64,000 nucleotides of DNA from Zingiber officinale (taxonomy: Eukaryota; Streptophyta; Magnoliopsida; Zingiberales; Zingiberaceae): positions 6,435,474-6,499,473 of the forward strand of contig NC_056002.1 of the NCBI RefSeq assembly GCF_018446385.1. The letters run 5' to 3'. Under the pieces are notes generated by a model that worked only from the letters and a program-made list of their open reading frames with translations, made no database searches and was not told the origin of the DNA. A program made the position numbers and the translations under genes. Shown here in pieces: positions 10,381 to 22,072 of the stretch (the stretch's first letter is position 1; the number at the start of each line of letters is the position of its first letter).

Positions 10381-12253
10381 AAATTTGTTAGGGAGTAAAG
10401 AAGAATTGTTCAATAATATGACCGAATCAAACCAAGTTAATACTTGAACATAATAATTATTAGACTAAATCTTTTCCTTGTTAATTGGTCAATTGACCAT
10501 ATCCTTAAATACATTATAAATGATACCGCTTACATGGACAATAATCAACCAGTTTATTTTTATATCTTTCTTGTCAATTATTATTTCTTATTATTACGAA
10601 GATATACGAATTTTATCGAAGTAGTATCAGAATCATGATGAAAATAAAATCACGTGGGGAACCAAACCGAACCTTAACAAAAGAGATGGGGAATCATGCA
10701 TTGCTCTTATCAACTTTTTATTGTCTTCTCGTAGTCATATCAGGTCGGGGTGAATCATCAATAAAGCTCACAGGACTGATGCCGAGAGACCACAACAAAA
10801 GAATTTTTAACATAGTATGGTATCCCTCGGTCATGGATCTATAATTTTCAACCTTCAAGTAAAGAATAATCCAAAAAACTGCAAATGAGAATAGAAATGG
10901 AAATTCCTTTAAGAATGAAGGCAGAAATGATTTCATGAATACCATACTGGAATATGAATAATTTATAGAGAAATTTTCTCCTCTACGTAGTAACCCTATA
11001 TATTTACTCTCTCCTCTGGATTGTGGCCACATCATCAGATACGGAGCATGGACTAGATCGTGGGTTGCAAACTTCGGAAAGTACTGTTGTGGCACCGTTC
11101 GCAGGATTTGTTGATAAAAAATATAAAAGCGTGGGTTGATTACCTCATGTTAATAGATTTTCATGAGAACCTAAAATATTTTTTTCAGGAGCATGTCGTG
11201 ATGAAAAATCATAGATCTATATAATACTTCAGTTGAACGATTTGTAAAAACAACAGAGTGGTCGTTGATTCTAGCTCCCATGTGCTTCATTCATCTCTAC
11301 GTCTCAGCTTGGATTTCTCATAAAGGACGTTAAACTGTTTCAGTCGGAGAATAAGACTGGGTCAAATCTCATGGAACTTCCTTCTACTAACTTTCATCAG
11401 ATCTAGTCAACTTCTTCAAATAAGCTTTGAGCGAGTCTTCTCTCACGGTCAATTTTTAAAGAAGTAACACATGTATCATAGGATTCGTTAGGAGTTACTC
11501 CGGTGAGCTAGGTTCCAAAGCTCTAATGTCCAAGTCACCATGGAACCCCAAAACCGATAAAGTTGAGAATGAACAGAGTAATGCGGTAAGTAAATGAGAT
11601 CGCAGACAGAATATTAGAGCATATCAGATAGCCTCTTGAGACCGTGTCCTTTTTTTTGTTTTTGTTTTGTCTATTCGCTTGTCATGTCAGTTCACATGTT
11701 AGGAGACCCCTTAATTAGGAAATAGGGAAGTCTGAGAAGTCGGTGACTTGGCTCCAGAGGCCGGCAGTTGGGTGACTAGGAATTTGAAAAATCAGGTCTC
11801 AAGAAGTCGACAGTCAAGCGACCGGACACTCAACAGATCGGGAATCAAGAAGTCACCAAGAACTGAACAAATCAGAACTCAAGAAGTCGACAGTTAATCT
11901 TACTATGTCACGTGGATCATACCTTATCTCCACATTAGTGGACATAATTTTGGTTGAATGATAAAATATTTTTTCTCAATTATACAGTAGGAAATTCAAT
12001 TATTTGGTTATATAAATATATAGATTTGTGTGAAAATCTAGTGTTTTTAAAATAATATTCATTTTTTAAGGAAATAAAGAATTTCCGATTACTTTATTAA
12101 AAAAATCCTCTTGAGAATTGACATTAATTAATTTTATATGATATATTATTTTTATTATTATCAGTTATAGTTGACTTTATGTATTTAATTTGTCTAGAGG
12201 AAAAATCATAGTTAAAATTCAAATCTTACATATCGCCTAATCATTACATCATT
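10381..12253. other. Unassigned intergenic sequence
   Basis: No recognisable gene. A 125-residue minus-strand open frame (10,718-11,095) has no familiar motif. Around 11,730-11,890 phrases like CAAGAAGTCGACAGT recur, suggesting an old LTR with short repeats. The final part is AT-rich. Confidence 0.4.
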
Positions 12254-12261
12254 ATCGACTA

Positions 12262-12712
12262 TAGGGGTGTCAAAAATGAACTCGACCCGACGACCTAACC
12301 TGATTCGATCCGAAAAAAATCAGGTTCGGATTGGACATTTTCAGGTTCGGATCGGGTTCGGATTGGAGGGTTGGAGAGTAAAAAATTTTCGGGTTGGGTC
12401 GGGTTCGGGTTGACCCGGGTTGACTTAAATATAGGATTTTGTGGATTTTGTGGAGGTTAAATCAAATTTTATTTTAAAAATTTAGATGTTTTTATGTATA
12501 TTTGTATGATAATGATGAAGTATTGAGATAAAAGTGAAGAATTATAGGGAAAATAGTCCAAAAAAATCGTTTTGAATCGAATTTTCGAGTTATATGGGTC
12601 GGGTTCGGGTTTAGATATTTTGGGTTGAACTCGGGTCGGATCGGGTTCGGGTTGGGTTAAAAAAAAAAAACTCAACCCGACTCAATCCGGTCCATCCGAA
12701 TTGACACCCCTA
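12262..12712. mobile_element. hAT-type MITE, 451 bp
   Basis: Ends are inverted: TAGGGGTGTCAA at 12,262 and TTGACACCCCTA ending at 12,712. Flanks are ATCGACTA (12,254-12,261) and ATCGACTG (12,713-12,720), an 8-bp duplication with one mismatch, as hAT elements make. Subterminal regions are packed with variants of GGGTCGGGTTCGGGTT. No coding capacity. Confidence 0.8.
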
Positions 12713-12989
12713 ATCGACTGGGACTCATGTGATATTATTATCTTGTTTAAGTGTAGTGTTACGTTAATGGCTGAATGGGATATAATAATTGTAATTGTTT
12801 AAGTTTTAATTTTAATTCATAGGATAAAAAAAATGATTCGCTCGTTTTCACTATCCCTGAACCTATTATTAGGTTAATATGAGTAAAATAAATTACTGAT
12901 AATTATTAATTATTATTATTATAAATGATGTTAAACGCTGAATTTTTAACCCAAGATTTCATATTATAATATCTCATATAACTACGAGT

Positions 12990-13647
12990 CCAGATCCTCT
13001 GCGCCCACCTCCCGTGCGCCCTCTGTGCCCGTCGCTACGCGACAAAAAATCCACACGCTAAGCACGTGCGTTTCTCCGCTCCAGTAATAAAACTCAGCTC
13101 CAACACACATATATCGCTTCCTGCTGATCGGTCTATTGACTGATCAGTAAGAATATTGATCAGTCAGCAGATCGATCAGCAGGAATGCTGATCGGTCTTG
13201 CTGACCGATCAGCATTCCAGCAGGAATGTTTGCTTTATTAACTTTTTTTTTTTAATTTTTTTTCTTTTTTTTTAATAAAAGATAATAAAGCAAACATTAA
13301 AAAAAAAGTTAATTTTTTTTATTAACCCAGTTCAGCGAAAAATAATAATACTAATGTTATTATTTTATTTTAAAAAAAAAGAAAAAAATAAAAAATTCCT
13401 GCTGGAATGCAAGACCGATCAGCATTCCTGCTGATCGGTCTGCTGACCGATCAGCATTCTTGCTGATCGGTCTGTTCGATCAGCATTCTTGCTGATCGGT
13501 CAACAGACCGATCAGCAGGAAGCGATATGTGCGTTGGAGTTGGGTTTTATTACTGGAGCAGAGAAACGCACGTGCTTAACGTGTGGGTTTTTTGTCGCGT
13601 AGCGACAGGCACAGAGGGCGCACGGGAGGCGGGCGCAGAGGATCTGG
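12990..13647. mobile_element. Fold-back element with ~170-bp terminal inverted repeats (Mutator-like MITE)
   Basis: The left end CCAGATCCTCTGCGCCC is matched by GGGCGCAGAGGATCTGG at the right end. Near-complementarity runs inward through CGTCGCTACGCGACA and the TGCTGATCGGTC-type repeats to an inner pair (TGTTTGCTTTATTAA and ATAAAGCAAACA), so almost all 658 bp could fold. Flanking TAACTAC is seen on both sides (12,979 and 13,648) but does not give a clean 9-bp duplication. Mutator-like assignment rests on TIR length only. Open frames here are by-products. Confidence 0.75.
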
Positions 13648-14100
13648 TAACTACCGCATCGCTAGCAGGCACGCAATTGAAACGTGCATCACACGCCATG
13701 AATAATCATTGTGGCAAAAAAAAACCGAATATCTTCACTTCCAGTATCTCCGTCAATTCATCCCAAAATTAACACAGAGGAGATAATACACGGACGGCTA
13801 TTAACTTTTGGAATAGTGACTAACATATAAAAAAAATTCTTATTTCGATTTTACCGAAATTCAAACTCCAAACCTCATTATGATAATATTTCATCTACTA
13901 ATGACCAGACTCATCCGAAAAAACACACCCTATGAATAATCGTGTATCATACGCTGGGCACCGCGCGTCGGTGAATAAACTTAATTGCAGCGCACAATGC
14001 ACGCTGTTGGTATCTTCTTATTTTCAACCTCTTACAATTGTGACGCGTGCTATAGATAGCATAATAGCTACCAAAATTCAAATTTGTTGCCGTGTAACTC
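13648..14100. other. AT-rich intergenic sequence
   Basis: No gene seen. From about 14,050 it becomes alignable with the sequence downstream of plantacyanin copy 3. Confidence 0.5.
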
Positions 14101-14250
14101 TATTTTTAATTTTTTTTTTTTAACTAGCTTGATCCATACAAACATTGTGCCCACTCGCGTTGACAGGATCGAAGTATGTTTATTTAAGTCACTCGACGGC
14201 TGATATATTGCGGAAAAGTATTAAAATTACTGATAAATTAAATAGATAGG

Positions 14251-14735
14251 TCAGGCAGCGACGACGGCTATCTTCATGCCGGCCTGGCAGTGGCCGGCGA
14301 TGCTGCAGATGAAGTAGTTGCTGCCTCTGGCGAGGGTGATGCGGTCGTTGCCGGAAGCGTAAGTCCGGGAGCCGCGCGGCGCCGAGCAGCCGTTGTAGCC
14401 GGCCGCGCTCACCGCCACCACGTTGTGCACCGAGGGGCTGTACCTGAACACTGCACTCAATGCACCTCTCATACATAAACAATCATCTTTAACCAGAAAA
14501 TTAACTCGGCATGCAATAAGTTTACGACTGATCGATGCGTTGCGTGCTTACCGAGGACGTCGCCGGCGCGGAAGCGCTTCCCGCGTGTCCAGCTGGCCAT
14601 GTTGAAGGTCCAGCCGCCGCTGTCGCCGACGGTGTAGGTAGCTGCGTCGACAGAGTGAGCAAGGAGGAGGCAGAGTAGTAAGGCCAGCCCGAGGGCGGCG
14701 GTAGCTCGGCTGGCACTGCCACTTCCCTGAGCCAT
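14251..14735 (-). CDS. Plantacyanin (basic blue protein), copy 2, complete
   Basis: Secreted single-copper blue protein of the phytocyanin family. Two exons: 14,552-14,735 (184 bp) and 14,251-14,450 (200 bp), joined over a 101-bp GT-AG intron (donor GTAAGC, acceptor TGCAG), giving 127 residues, the family's usual size. Residues 1-31 form a signal peptide with a Leu-rich core (ALLLCLLLA). The mature part starts ATYTVGDSGGW. Copper ligands seen are His70 (in SVHNVV), Cys110 (YFIC), His115 and Met120 (GHCQAGM); Cys83 and Cys116 fit the conserved disulfide. No GPI tail or proline-rich extension is present, which separates it from uclacyanins and stellacyanins. The start is fixed by the signal peptide and the conserved MAQG opening. 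A TATA box lies 86 bp upstream. Reading frame and splice sites are intact, so the gene is probably functional. Confidence 0.95.
14711..14731 (-). promoter_or_regulatory. miR408-like target site in copy 2
   Basis: Same sequence as in copy 1 (CAGGGAAGTGGCAGTGC), with the Ser codon giving a mismatch opposite miRNA position 11. Confidence 0.55.
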
Positions 14736-15671
14736 GTGGCTCCTAAAGATCGACTTCTACTAGAAGAGCGAAGAGACGTATACTCGACTCTGTTGGATGA
14801 AAGTGAGAAGGAAAAGGTCGATTATATAGAGGGAAGGGATCGGTCAAATAGAGGTAGTGGGGTGGGGGGAAGAAAGGTTAATGGAATTAGAATGGAAATT
14901 GCAGCAAGAAGTCGTTGAGGGTGTTAAATTTGTAGTAACTGCAATTGAAATCGACCAACCACTCGCCTACCCAGACTGAGCTCACTCTCTTAACTCTCTC
15001 ACGGAATTCATTACTCGGACAAGAGAGTCAGAGCAGTCCCTGTTTTCTGTTCTCTGCCGAGCACCAAAGTCAGTGGTGCCCTTAAACTGGAATCCTACCG
15101 GCTGATCAACCGATTAAATGGGAAGGAAGGCGTTTAATTAGTTTGTGTTTTTTTCTAGCTTCTTTTGACCACAGCTCGCGCCTCTAAACAATCGAACAGC
15201 TGCCGTGAAAGCAGACTTTACGCGAAATTGTGTGGAACTCCCCTCTAGATTTCCCTTCGCGAGCGTATGCACGCCGCTGCTTTAATTCTTTTTCTCCACG
15301 AACTGCCCCACGCTGACGCAGGGAGAACCGAAGGCACGGCGCTTTTTGAGGTAATGGGACCGAAAGCTCGATCGGTTGTTCTGCTTAATTTGCGCCTGAG
15401 ACAAACAGCCCCAACATCCCCTTCACCCTTTTGCTATTTCATGCACACTCCATTTTCAACGTACGTGATGTGGGATGAAATCTGCATGATCTCATTCAAT
15501 TGCCTAATTTCCAATTTCTCATGGAGTTTCATTAATCCTCTGGTTTGTTCCTCGTCAAAGCTTTCTTAATTAATGACCAACTGTCTGAGTTTGTATTATT
15601 AGATTAATTAATATAATTTATTTATTTACATAATGATATGTTGTTCACTTGGTCTGTGTCTTTTTTTTTTA
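14736..15671. repeat. Upstream block of plantacyanin copy 2
   Basis: Aligns with 258-1150 and 27,682-28,400. Copy 2 lacks the TTTTACTGAGGCC stretch shared by copies 1 and 3, and has an extra ~95 bp (about 15,244-15,340) that neither other copy has. Non-coding. The block resumes at 16,664 after a MITE. Confidence 0.8.
14821..14829 (-). promoter_or_regulatory. TATA box, plantacyanin copy 2
   Basis: Minus strand CTATATAAT, 86 bp before the start codon, conserved in all three copies. Confidence 0.75.
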
Positions 15672-15875
15672 GGATGTGTTTGGTTCAAGTTCTCATATAT
15701 AATCTTGGTTATATGATTACTAGATAATCACATAACCAAGGTTATGAGGAATAAAATATAACCAAATGTTGTTTGGTTCAATTTAGATAATGCAACAAAA
15801 ACATGTTTGTTTAAAAGTTTTAATGAATAACCTAGTTTAGTATTTTACTAGATTACCCTTAGTTACAAAACCAAC

Positions 15876-15912
<37 letters not shown>

Positions 15913-16663
15913 TCCTCACTTTTTTTTAAACTCTATTCTATTTTACTTTATTTTCACTTTTTTTTTATTTTTATATATATTTTTATTTTTTTATTTTGTT
16001 TTTTAATGTTTTTTAATGTTTTTTAATGTTTTTTAATTTTTATTTTTATTTTTTATATTTTTAAGTTTTTTATATTTTTTACTTTTTTATTTTTTTTATT
16101 TTTTAGGGGGTTTTACATTTTTCTATTTTTTTTTAATGTTTTTTAACATTCTTATTATTTTTTAGTTTTTTTATATTTTTTAATTTTTTTTAATGTTTTT
16201 TTTGTATTTTTTCTTTAATTTTTTAATGTTTTTTTTCTATTTTTTTTTGTTTTCTGTTTTTTTTATTTTTTAATATTTTTTCTATTTTTATGGTTTTTAA
16301 ATGTTTTTCTATTTTTTAAGTTTTTTTAAATTATTTTTTAATGATTTTTTATTTTCTTAATTTTTTTAAATATTTTTTTATTTTATTTTTTATATTTTTC
16401 ATTTTTTTCTTTACATTCTATTTTTTTTCACATTTTTTTTTCCCGAGGGTATTTTAGGTAAATAAAATTCGATAATCCTGAAATCAAGAAAAACCTCAGT
16501 TTTCCGAGGTTTTTCGATTTCTGGTTGCATGCTCCTTTTGCTAACGTGTCGGACATGAAACATTACTTAGAAATCATCGATTACTTAAACCAAACAGGGT
16601 TTTTATTGATAACTTTGATGGATAACCGAGGTTATCAAGGATAACCCTTAACCAAATGCACCC
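15672..16663. mobile_element. Harbinger/Tourist-type MITE, 992 bp
   Basis: Terminal repeats GGATGTGTTTGGTT (15,672) and AACCAAATGCACCC (ending 16,663) match at 11 of 14 positions. The 3-bp duplication TTA flanks it (15,669-15,671; 16,664-16,666). Copy 1 shows the unoccupied site (TTTATTAAAGTTATCTAT near 1150). Subterminal GGTTAT/ATAACC motifs are inverted. No transposase is present. Confidence 0.8.
15880..16440. repeat. (TAA)n microsatellite and long T-rich tract inside the MITE
   Basis: About ten AAT/TAA units to 15,912, then over 500 bp of T-runs with recurring TTTTTTAATGTTTTTTAATG, probably grown by slippage. Confidence 0.85.
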
Positions 16664-16996
16664 TTAAAATTATCTATATGATTTGATCTTGACTCTAATA
16701 TAATTACTATTGTTGAATCAATAAAATTTACATATCTCTATAATCAAATGCCACTTTAAATCTAAATCCTCGTATATTTATTTTGAGTTGTAATTAAAAA
16801 GTCTCATACCAAGTTATCTTCTATTTTATAATCTCATAATTTATTTTACTAAAAGAAAATTATAGTGGAATAAATAAATTCAATTTGTATCACACCTACA
16901 CCTAGACTTTGCAGAAGGATGATGTTTTATTCTTGGGATAAAATTTACGAAGTTCAGCTTTTGTTAGTTGGATCAAAATTAAAAGGGTAAAGTAGA
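16664..16996. repeat. Rest of the upstream block of copy 2
   Basis: Aligns with about 1150-1430 of copy 1 (GGATGATGTTTTA, GGGATAAAATTTAC, TTTTGTTAGTTGGATCAAAA). Homology stops at about 16,996. Confidence 0.75.
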
Positions 16997-18100
16997 TGAT
17001 CTTGACTTGAGAAACAACCCAGCAAATAAAATGAACGGATGAAGAACTATTATCCGGAATGAAGTAGAATGGGTTGTTTCTTTTCTTTAAAGTTTTCATG
17101 ATTTGATTGTATGATTGTTGGTTGTTGAGTATGTTAAATGCCGGTATCAAATTGAACTCCCTTGTTAAAGTTTCATGCATTAGTTTCAAATTGGTTAATG
17201 CTCACAACATGTTCATTGAAATGCCTCAACCAATTGTGTTATTTTAGTTGATCAATTTCTTTAGTTTAATTCAATGCAATGCTTGTTAGTTTAATGATTT
17301 CAGTTTCCATGATATTTGTTCTTCATTCGAATGCAATTAAGATAGATTAGCTTAAGTTTCATTACATGCTCTAGCTTCATTCTATGTTTAGTTTCGTTGA
17401 TACTTTATTTTAAGTCGTCTTTTATTTTCTGCAATTGTAGTTAGGTTAGACTTAGCTTTCATTACTTGCATTGCCTTTCATTTACTAGATTAGGTTTCAT
17501 TTAATGTTTTGTTATTTCATTCCTTAGTTTAATTGTGTTGATGGTGAAATCCATAACGTAGAATGATAATGCATTGTGAATTAATTAATGACACTTAGTT
17601 AGATTTCATTTCAGCATTAGATTAGTTTCTTACTTGCTTTGCTTCTCATTTGTTAAATTTAGAATCAAAACCCAAAACCCTCATTTCCATATCAAAAATT
17701 CAAAAACATAAAAAACAAACAATCCTATATTACCATCCTATTGTTGCATTCGCTAGGAGACGACCTGAGTCATTTCTATAATGCATTAGTGTAGTTAGAG
17801 GGGTTTAATACTTAAATTCTTTTGATATTGTTTCATGACAAAAAAAATGACCTTATCAAAATTGGCGTCGTTGCCGGAGATGAGAAAGAAAGAAGAAAGA
17901 GGGTGGCGCAGCGGGAGATGGTGTTGCATCCTAGCAACGAAGAAGAAGAAGAGCAGATGCTCTGTTACTGTGTTGTCACTTCTCTTGAGAAGTTTTTTAA
18001 CAGGTCGTCAGATCCAGATTGAGGAAGTAGATCCATTAGGGATTGAATCCGGATTCATTAAGAACAAGATTGAGTTTCAAATTAGGCTTTTGAATGAGTG
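16997..18100 (+). mobile_element. Gypsy remnant with a primer-binding-like site
   Basis: TTGGCGTCGTTGCCGGAGA at 17,862-17,880 resembles the TTGGCGCCGTTGCCGGGGA region at the start of many plant Gypsy internal domains. It is preceded by GGAGACGACCTGAGTCA, also typical of leaders there. No gag or pol could be read. Start at 16,997 is where homology to the plantacyanin flank ends. Confidence 0.45.
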
Positions 18101-19388
18101 AGCTTAGAAGTGTAGGCTTGGGGGATGGGTTATTGGGCTTGAAAACAATTGACTCTTCAAATTAAGTCATGCTCAACCCTAGCATTGGATCCAATTGATT
18201 TGTCTCCTCTTATATCCAAAGCTCATCTCTAATTCCCTATAAAATCATAATAAAAATATGAGATTAAATTCTTCAATTTGTAGGAAAGTTATAATTAAGT
18301 CCAAAATAAATTTCTACTTACAACACATAATATAAACACAAAATTAAGCATGTGAGAAAGTAAAAATGGCAAGAATAAGAGCCACAATAATAGATAAAAA
18401 TGCTAGTTATCAGTGTCCTATGCGCGTACCTTGCCCATAAGGATGGGCAACCTTTTATAGGGTTGTCGTCAACGCTCACGTGCTCCACTTGTCCCTCGAT
18501 CCTTGCATTCATTGCCCACATACCTTGAAGTAATTGGCCATTTATTTCAGAATTTATAGATACGTTTCCCACGTCTTTCAAGAATAACATCTACATTGTC
18601 CGGGTCTTCAGTAAGTAATAGCTTGTTTTCTTTAATTATCATAAACACATATCTTGAAGTTCCTCCAAGATATGCCCAAGTCTAGAGAGGTTTCAGAGTT
18701 GAGAATCAGGAATCCGGAACCAAGAATCTAAGTCGAGGGTTGAGGATTGAGAGTCAGGAATCTAGAGCCAGGAACCTAAGTCGGGATTCGGGGGTTAAGA
18801 GTCCAGACCACCTGGAGAGCTATTTCGTCTTGACTTTGATTGTCACTCTGGCAAGACAATTGACCATTCCGACCATGTAGCCCCAATGCTTATCCTTGTA
18901 TCACTAATCTCTCTTTCAAATCTAGTCAAACGAGGTGATGACTTGACTGACTGGACTGTGGTGTGTAGCAGGGATGACCATGTTGCCAAATGCAAATCCC
19001 CTATGTGATTTGAGTGAGATTATGCATTTAATTGTAGTCATGCCTATTAAATGTGGTGCTTGTTTTAATAGCCTCGATTTTTGAACAGGGTGAGATGTTG
19101 CATCTCCGAAGTTATATCATATTAATGAAATGTGACCTGTAGCAGAGAAGACTAAGGGTCATCCACAGTATGATGATTGCCTAAAGTTGATGTGATCCAT
19201 ACGCCTGATCGAACTATCGATAGTACTTCTTGCTTCTAGGAAACCCCCATCCAATGGTCATGGCCTCTAAAATAGGGATATAAATTAGGTTATAGCGAAG
19301 GCTACTGTCACATTATGCAACCCTTGTTCATGTGTACGCTGCTCTCCGTCTTCTTCTTCTTTGAACTTTCTGCATTCTTGTCTCTAAG
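18101..19388. other. Unassigned sequence, possibly an old LTR
   Basis: No gene. Short repeats with CTAAGTCGAGGGTTGAGGA and CTAAGTCGGGATTCGGGGG occur near 18,730-18,800, and a TATA-like GATATAAATTAGG near 19,280 is followed by a CT-rich leader, which is LTR-like. The sequence seems to continue at 20,549 after two insertions. Confidence 0.35.
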
Positions 19389-19391
19389 TAA

Positions 19392-19616
19392 GGGGGCGTT
19401 TGGTTAAATGATGGGAATCACTATGGGTATGGGTTTGATAGTAGGATGGAATGGGAATAGGAATGTAAATGAAACCCATCAAGTTATATGAGTTTGGTTG
19501 ATTCCCATAAATCTAGTAATCATTCCCAAAATGTCATTCCCAAACCCACAATTCAAACACTATCTGTTACTATCATTTCATTCCCTCATTCCCAAACCCA
19601 TCAACCAAACACCCCC
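19392..19616. mobile_element. Tourist-type MITE, 225 bp
   Basis: Ends GGGGGCGTTTGGTT and AACCAAACACCCCC match at 13 of 14 positions; TAA is duplicated on both sides (19,389-19,391; 19,617-19,619). Interior has inverted CATTCCC/GGGAATG motifs. No coding region. Confidence 0.9.
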
Positions 19617-19631
19617 TAAGTGACTCATCTT

Positions 19632-20543
19632 TGTTGGTGCAGCGGGACCGGCAAGAGGGGAGGGGTGAATTGTCTGCAAAAATAAAATACCCTCCTCGTG
19701 CTTTCAACTCTAAAATAGTAACAATTAAATAAAAGCAAATAATTGAAAAGAAGAAAAAGAGACTCAGGAAATTAACTTGGTTACAACCTAGATGGTTGTT
19801 AATCCAAGACGGTTGAACATCACACTAAGAAACTCCTTCTCTGAAGGCGAAGAAGCCTTTTACACACTTAGAGAGCTCAAGAGTTGCTAGGAATTGATTA
19901 CAGAGTTGATTGCTTAATTCCTAGCTCCAGGGGCCTTTATATAGCTCCTGGAAACTTTATCTCGAGTCTTGAGGGCGCTTCCAAAGGGGTTGAGGGCGCC
20001 TCCAGCCGAGGCATCGGATAAAACTTTATCCAAATTCGAAACGGTCAAGTAGACTGGGTCAAGGGTGCCCTCAATGGCCGTGAGGGCACCCTGGATAGTG
20101 TGGAGGGTGCCCTCATGCCTGTAGGCAGCGGAGGCGCCCTCAACACTTCGTTGAGGGCACCTTCAGCTTGCTTTTCCAACTCCTTTTGACTCCTTTTCTT
20201 CTTCCGAAGATTCGATCGCTTGAGTGATTGCAGCCAACCGAAATAGGGCTCACCCGAACCTAATTTCTGGTCTTCTCCTCGAGCAGGTTTTCGTCGCGGC
20301 TTCTCGTACCTCGAACGTCGCGTGCGTTCTTCTCGTCCACCGGTGTACTCTTCCGCAGCTCTTTCGTCCTTCAGACACACCGACCCCGTCGCCTCCCTTG
20401 CCGTGTCGTTCTTCTCGCTAGTTGCGTCTTCCGCTCGACTTCCTGCTCTCCTAAGCTCCTGCACACTTAGACACAGTGATCAAAACCAAACAGAACCTAA
20501 CCTAACTTGCTTGATCACATCAAAACAACCACGTGGTCCAACA
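19632..20543 (-). mobile_element. Copia-type (SIRE-like) solo LTR, 912 bp, target duplication ATCTT
   Basis: In minus orientation it starts TGTTGGACCACGTGG and ends CCGCTGCACCAACA; ATCTT is present at 19,627-19,631 and 20,544-20,548. A minus-strand TATA (CTATATAAAGG, near 19,933-19,944) lies between TCCAGG and CCTGGA inverted motifs. The end CAATTCACCCCTCCCC is a layout I associate with SIRE/Maximus LTRs. Copies of GAGGGCACC/GGTGCCCTC are frequent near 20,050-20,160. The 139-residue minus-strand frame here is LTR sequence, not a gene. Confidence 0.8.
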
Positions 20544-20759
20544 ATCTTTTGGCTACCTATTGTTCATTAATTACTCTTAACCTCCCCTCTTTCTCTACTT
20601 GCATCTGTAATCTGGTATGGGCCCTATGATGGCTGCGGGGTCTTCGTCTACTCCATGGTATAGGTATGTGGAGTCAAGCTTTAGTTGTGGTGTGCTAGAT
20701 TAATTAAGGATCACCTATAAGTTTTCGGTCGATCATGGTCTAATACTTCTCAACTAGAA

Positions 20760-22070
20760 CGACTATCTTGATCGTTGATGAGGTGATGATGAGGGGCTCC
20801 ACCCCGCGGAGGATAGCGGCCATGGTGGAGGTCAAAGTCAAGGCGATTAACGTGCAAATAGCATCGGTCGGTCGGGCCAGCATGCCCGACCGAGGGGAGA
20901 AGGTCCCGGTCTGATCCCGCCTTCGACGCGGGGAGTTGTTAAACAACCGACACCCAAACGACCAGCTCGACATTGACAGAGTGAAACTTTGGCTGAGTGG
21001 ACGAGGCGCAAGAACAACGGAGTTACGGTCGAGCGAATGAGACACACATACAGCGGAGTTACGGTCGAGCGGATGGGATACAAGGGCAGTGAAATTACGA
21101 CCGAGTGACCAACCAACTCGGCCTAGCAGTATACTCCCTCTAATATCCATCGACATCTTTTTGAAAGTTGGTGTTGTCGACGCCGGGCATGGACAACCAG
21201 AAGATTGTACGGCAGAAGCTTCCACTGTCACTTCAGAGATATGCTCGGCCCGTTAAGGTACTGTGTCAGGGATACTTTACTGGCAAGTCTTTTCAGGGAA
21301 AACTTTATGAAGCATGCTCGCCTTGGGGAGCATACACGCGCGCTACAGGAGCTCTATATAAAGGGGGGGTCCAAGCATCGGCAGAGCCGCAGAGGTACGT
21401 AATACAAGATTGACACTATTCTCGCTAGTACTATGCATTCCTGTTGCTCCGCTTTCTACTTCATCGTCAGTGATTGACTTGAGTGTCGGAGGACCAATAT
21501 TAGGGACCCCTTCCCTGGATTGACGCTGACATAATCTGTGTTACAGGTCGGAGCGGGATCTATAAGCGGTCAGCGGGAGCGCCATATCCCCACCTTTCCA
21601 TCTCATCGACTTTCGGATAAGATCATATTTGGCGCCGTCTGTGGGAACTTAACTTGCATCCGAGTTGAGAAGATGGAGGACGTTGGATGACTCACAACTG
21701 TGACACTCACCAAAGAGGAGCTCGACATGCTCGTGCAAGCTCGAGCGGCGAAGATGTTCGAGCAGCAACAACAGCAGGCACTAGCCGATCAACTAGTACA
21801 ACAGCCAGCAACGTCGGTAGCAAGAGGGCAAGCAGGATTGGAAGACCGATCAGAACCAGTTTCCATATGGGGACAGAATAGAGGTCCGACCGGCACGTAG
21901 GAAGCGCCGCCCCACGCCCATCCCATTTCATCATGCCTTGTCCCAAACCCCCTCAGAGGTAGCTCAGGTGAACTAGGAAATGGGGTCATCTTCGAATGAC
22001 GCTCCTGTTCAGGATGCATGGAAAGGAAAGCGCCTAGAAGTCACGCTTCGCCCGAGTGGATCAATCTGCA
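20760..22070 (+). mobile_element. Gypsy (Tat-like) fragment: LTR, primer-binding site and gag start
   Basis: LTR with a TATA box (CTATATAAAGG, 21,353-21,362) ends near 21,625 (GATCA). TGGCGCCGTCTGTGGGAA at 21,630-21,647 is the primer-binding region characteristic of Tat/Retand-like Gypsy elements. A gag start at 21,673 reads MEDVG, then a stop, then LTKEELDMLVQARAAKMFEQ with a Gln run and a continuation in shifted frames. It stops at about 22,070, where hAT sequence begins. Left edge uncertain. Confidence 0.65.
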
Positions 22071-22072
22071 GT

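Noticed and set aside
10718-11095. 125-residue minus-strand frame
   Set aside because: No motif, no splice context and ordinary AT-rich composition; not supportable as a gene.
13527-13772. 81-residue frame starting MCVGVGFYYW
   Set aside because: Mostly inside the fold-back element arm and without homology.
14290-14478. Plus-strand Ala-rich frames over plantacyanin exon 2 (also at 27,240)
   Set aside because: Shadows of the GC-rich minus-strand exon.
20045-20464. 139-residue minus-strand frame rich in Arg, Glu and Ala
   Set aside because: Lies within the Copia-type solo LTR leader and has no domain; not a host gene.
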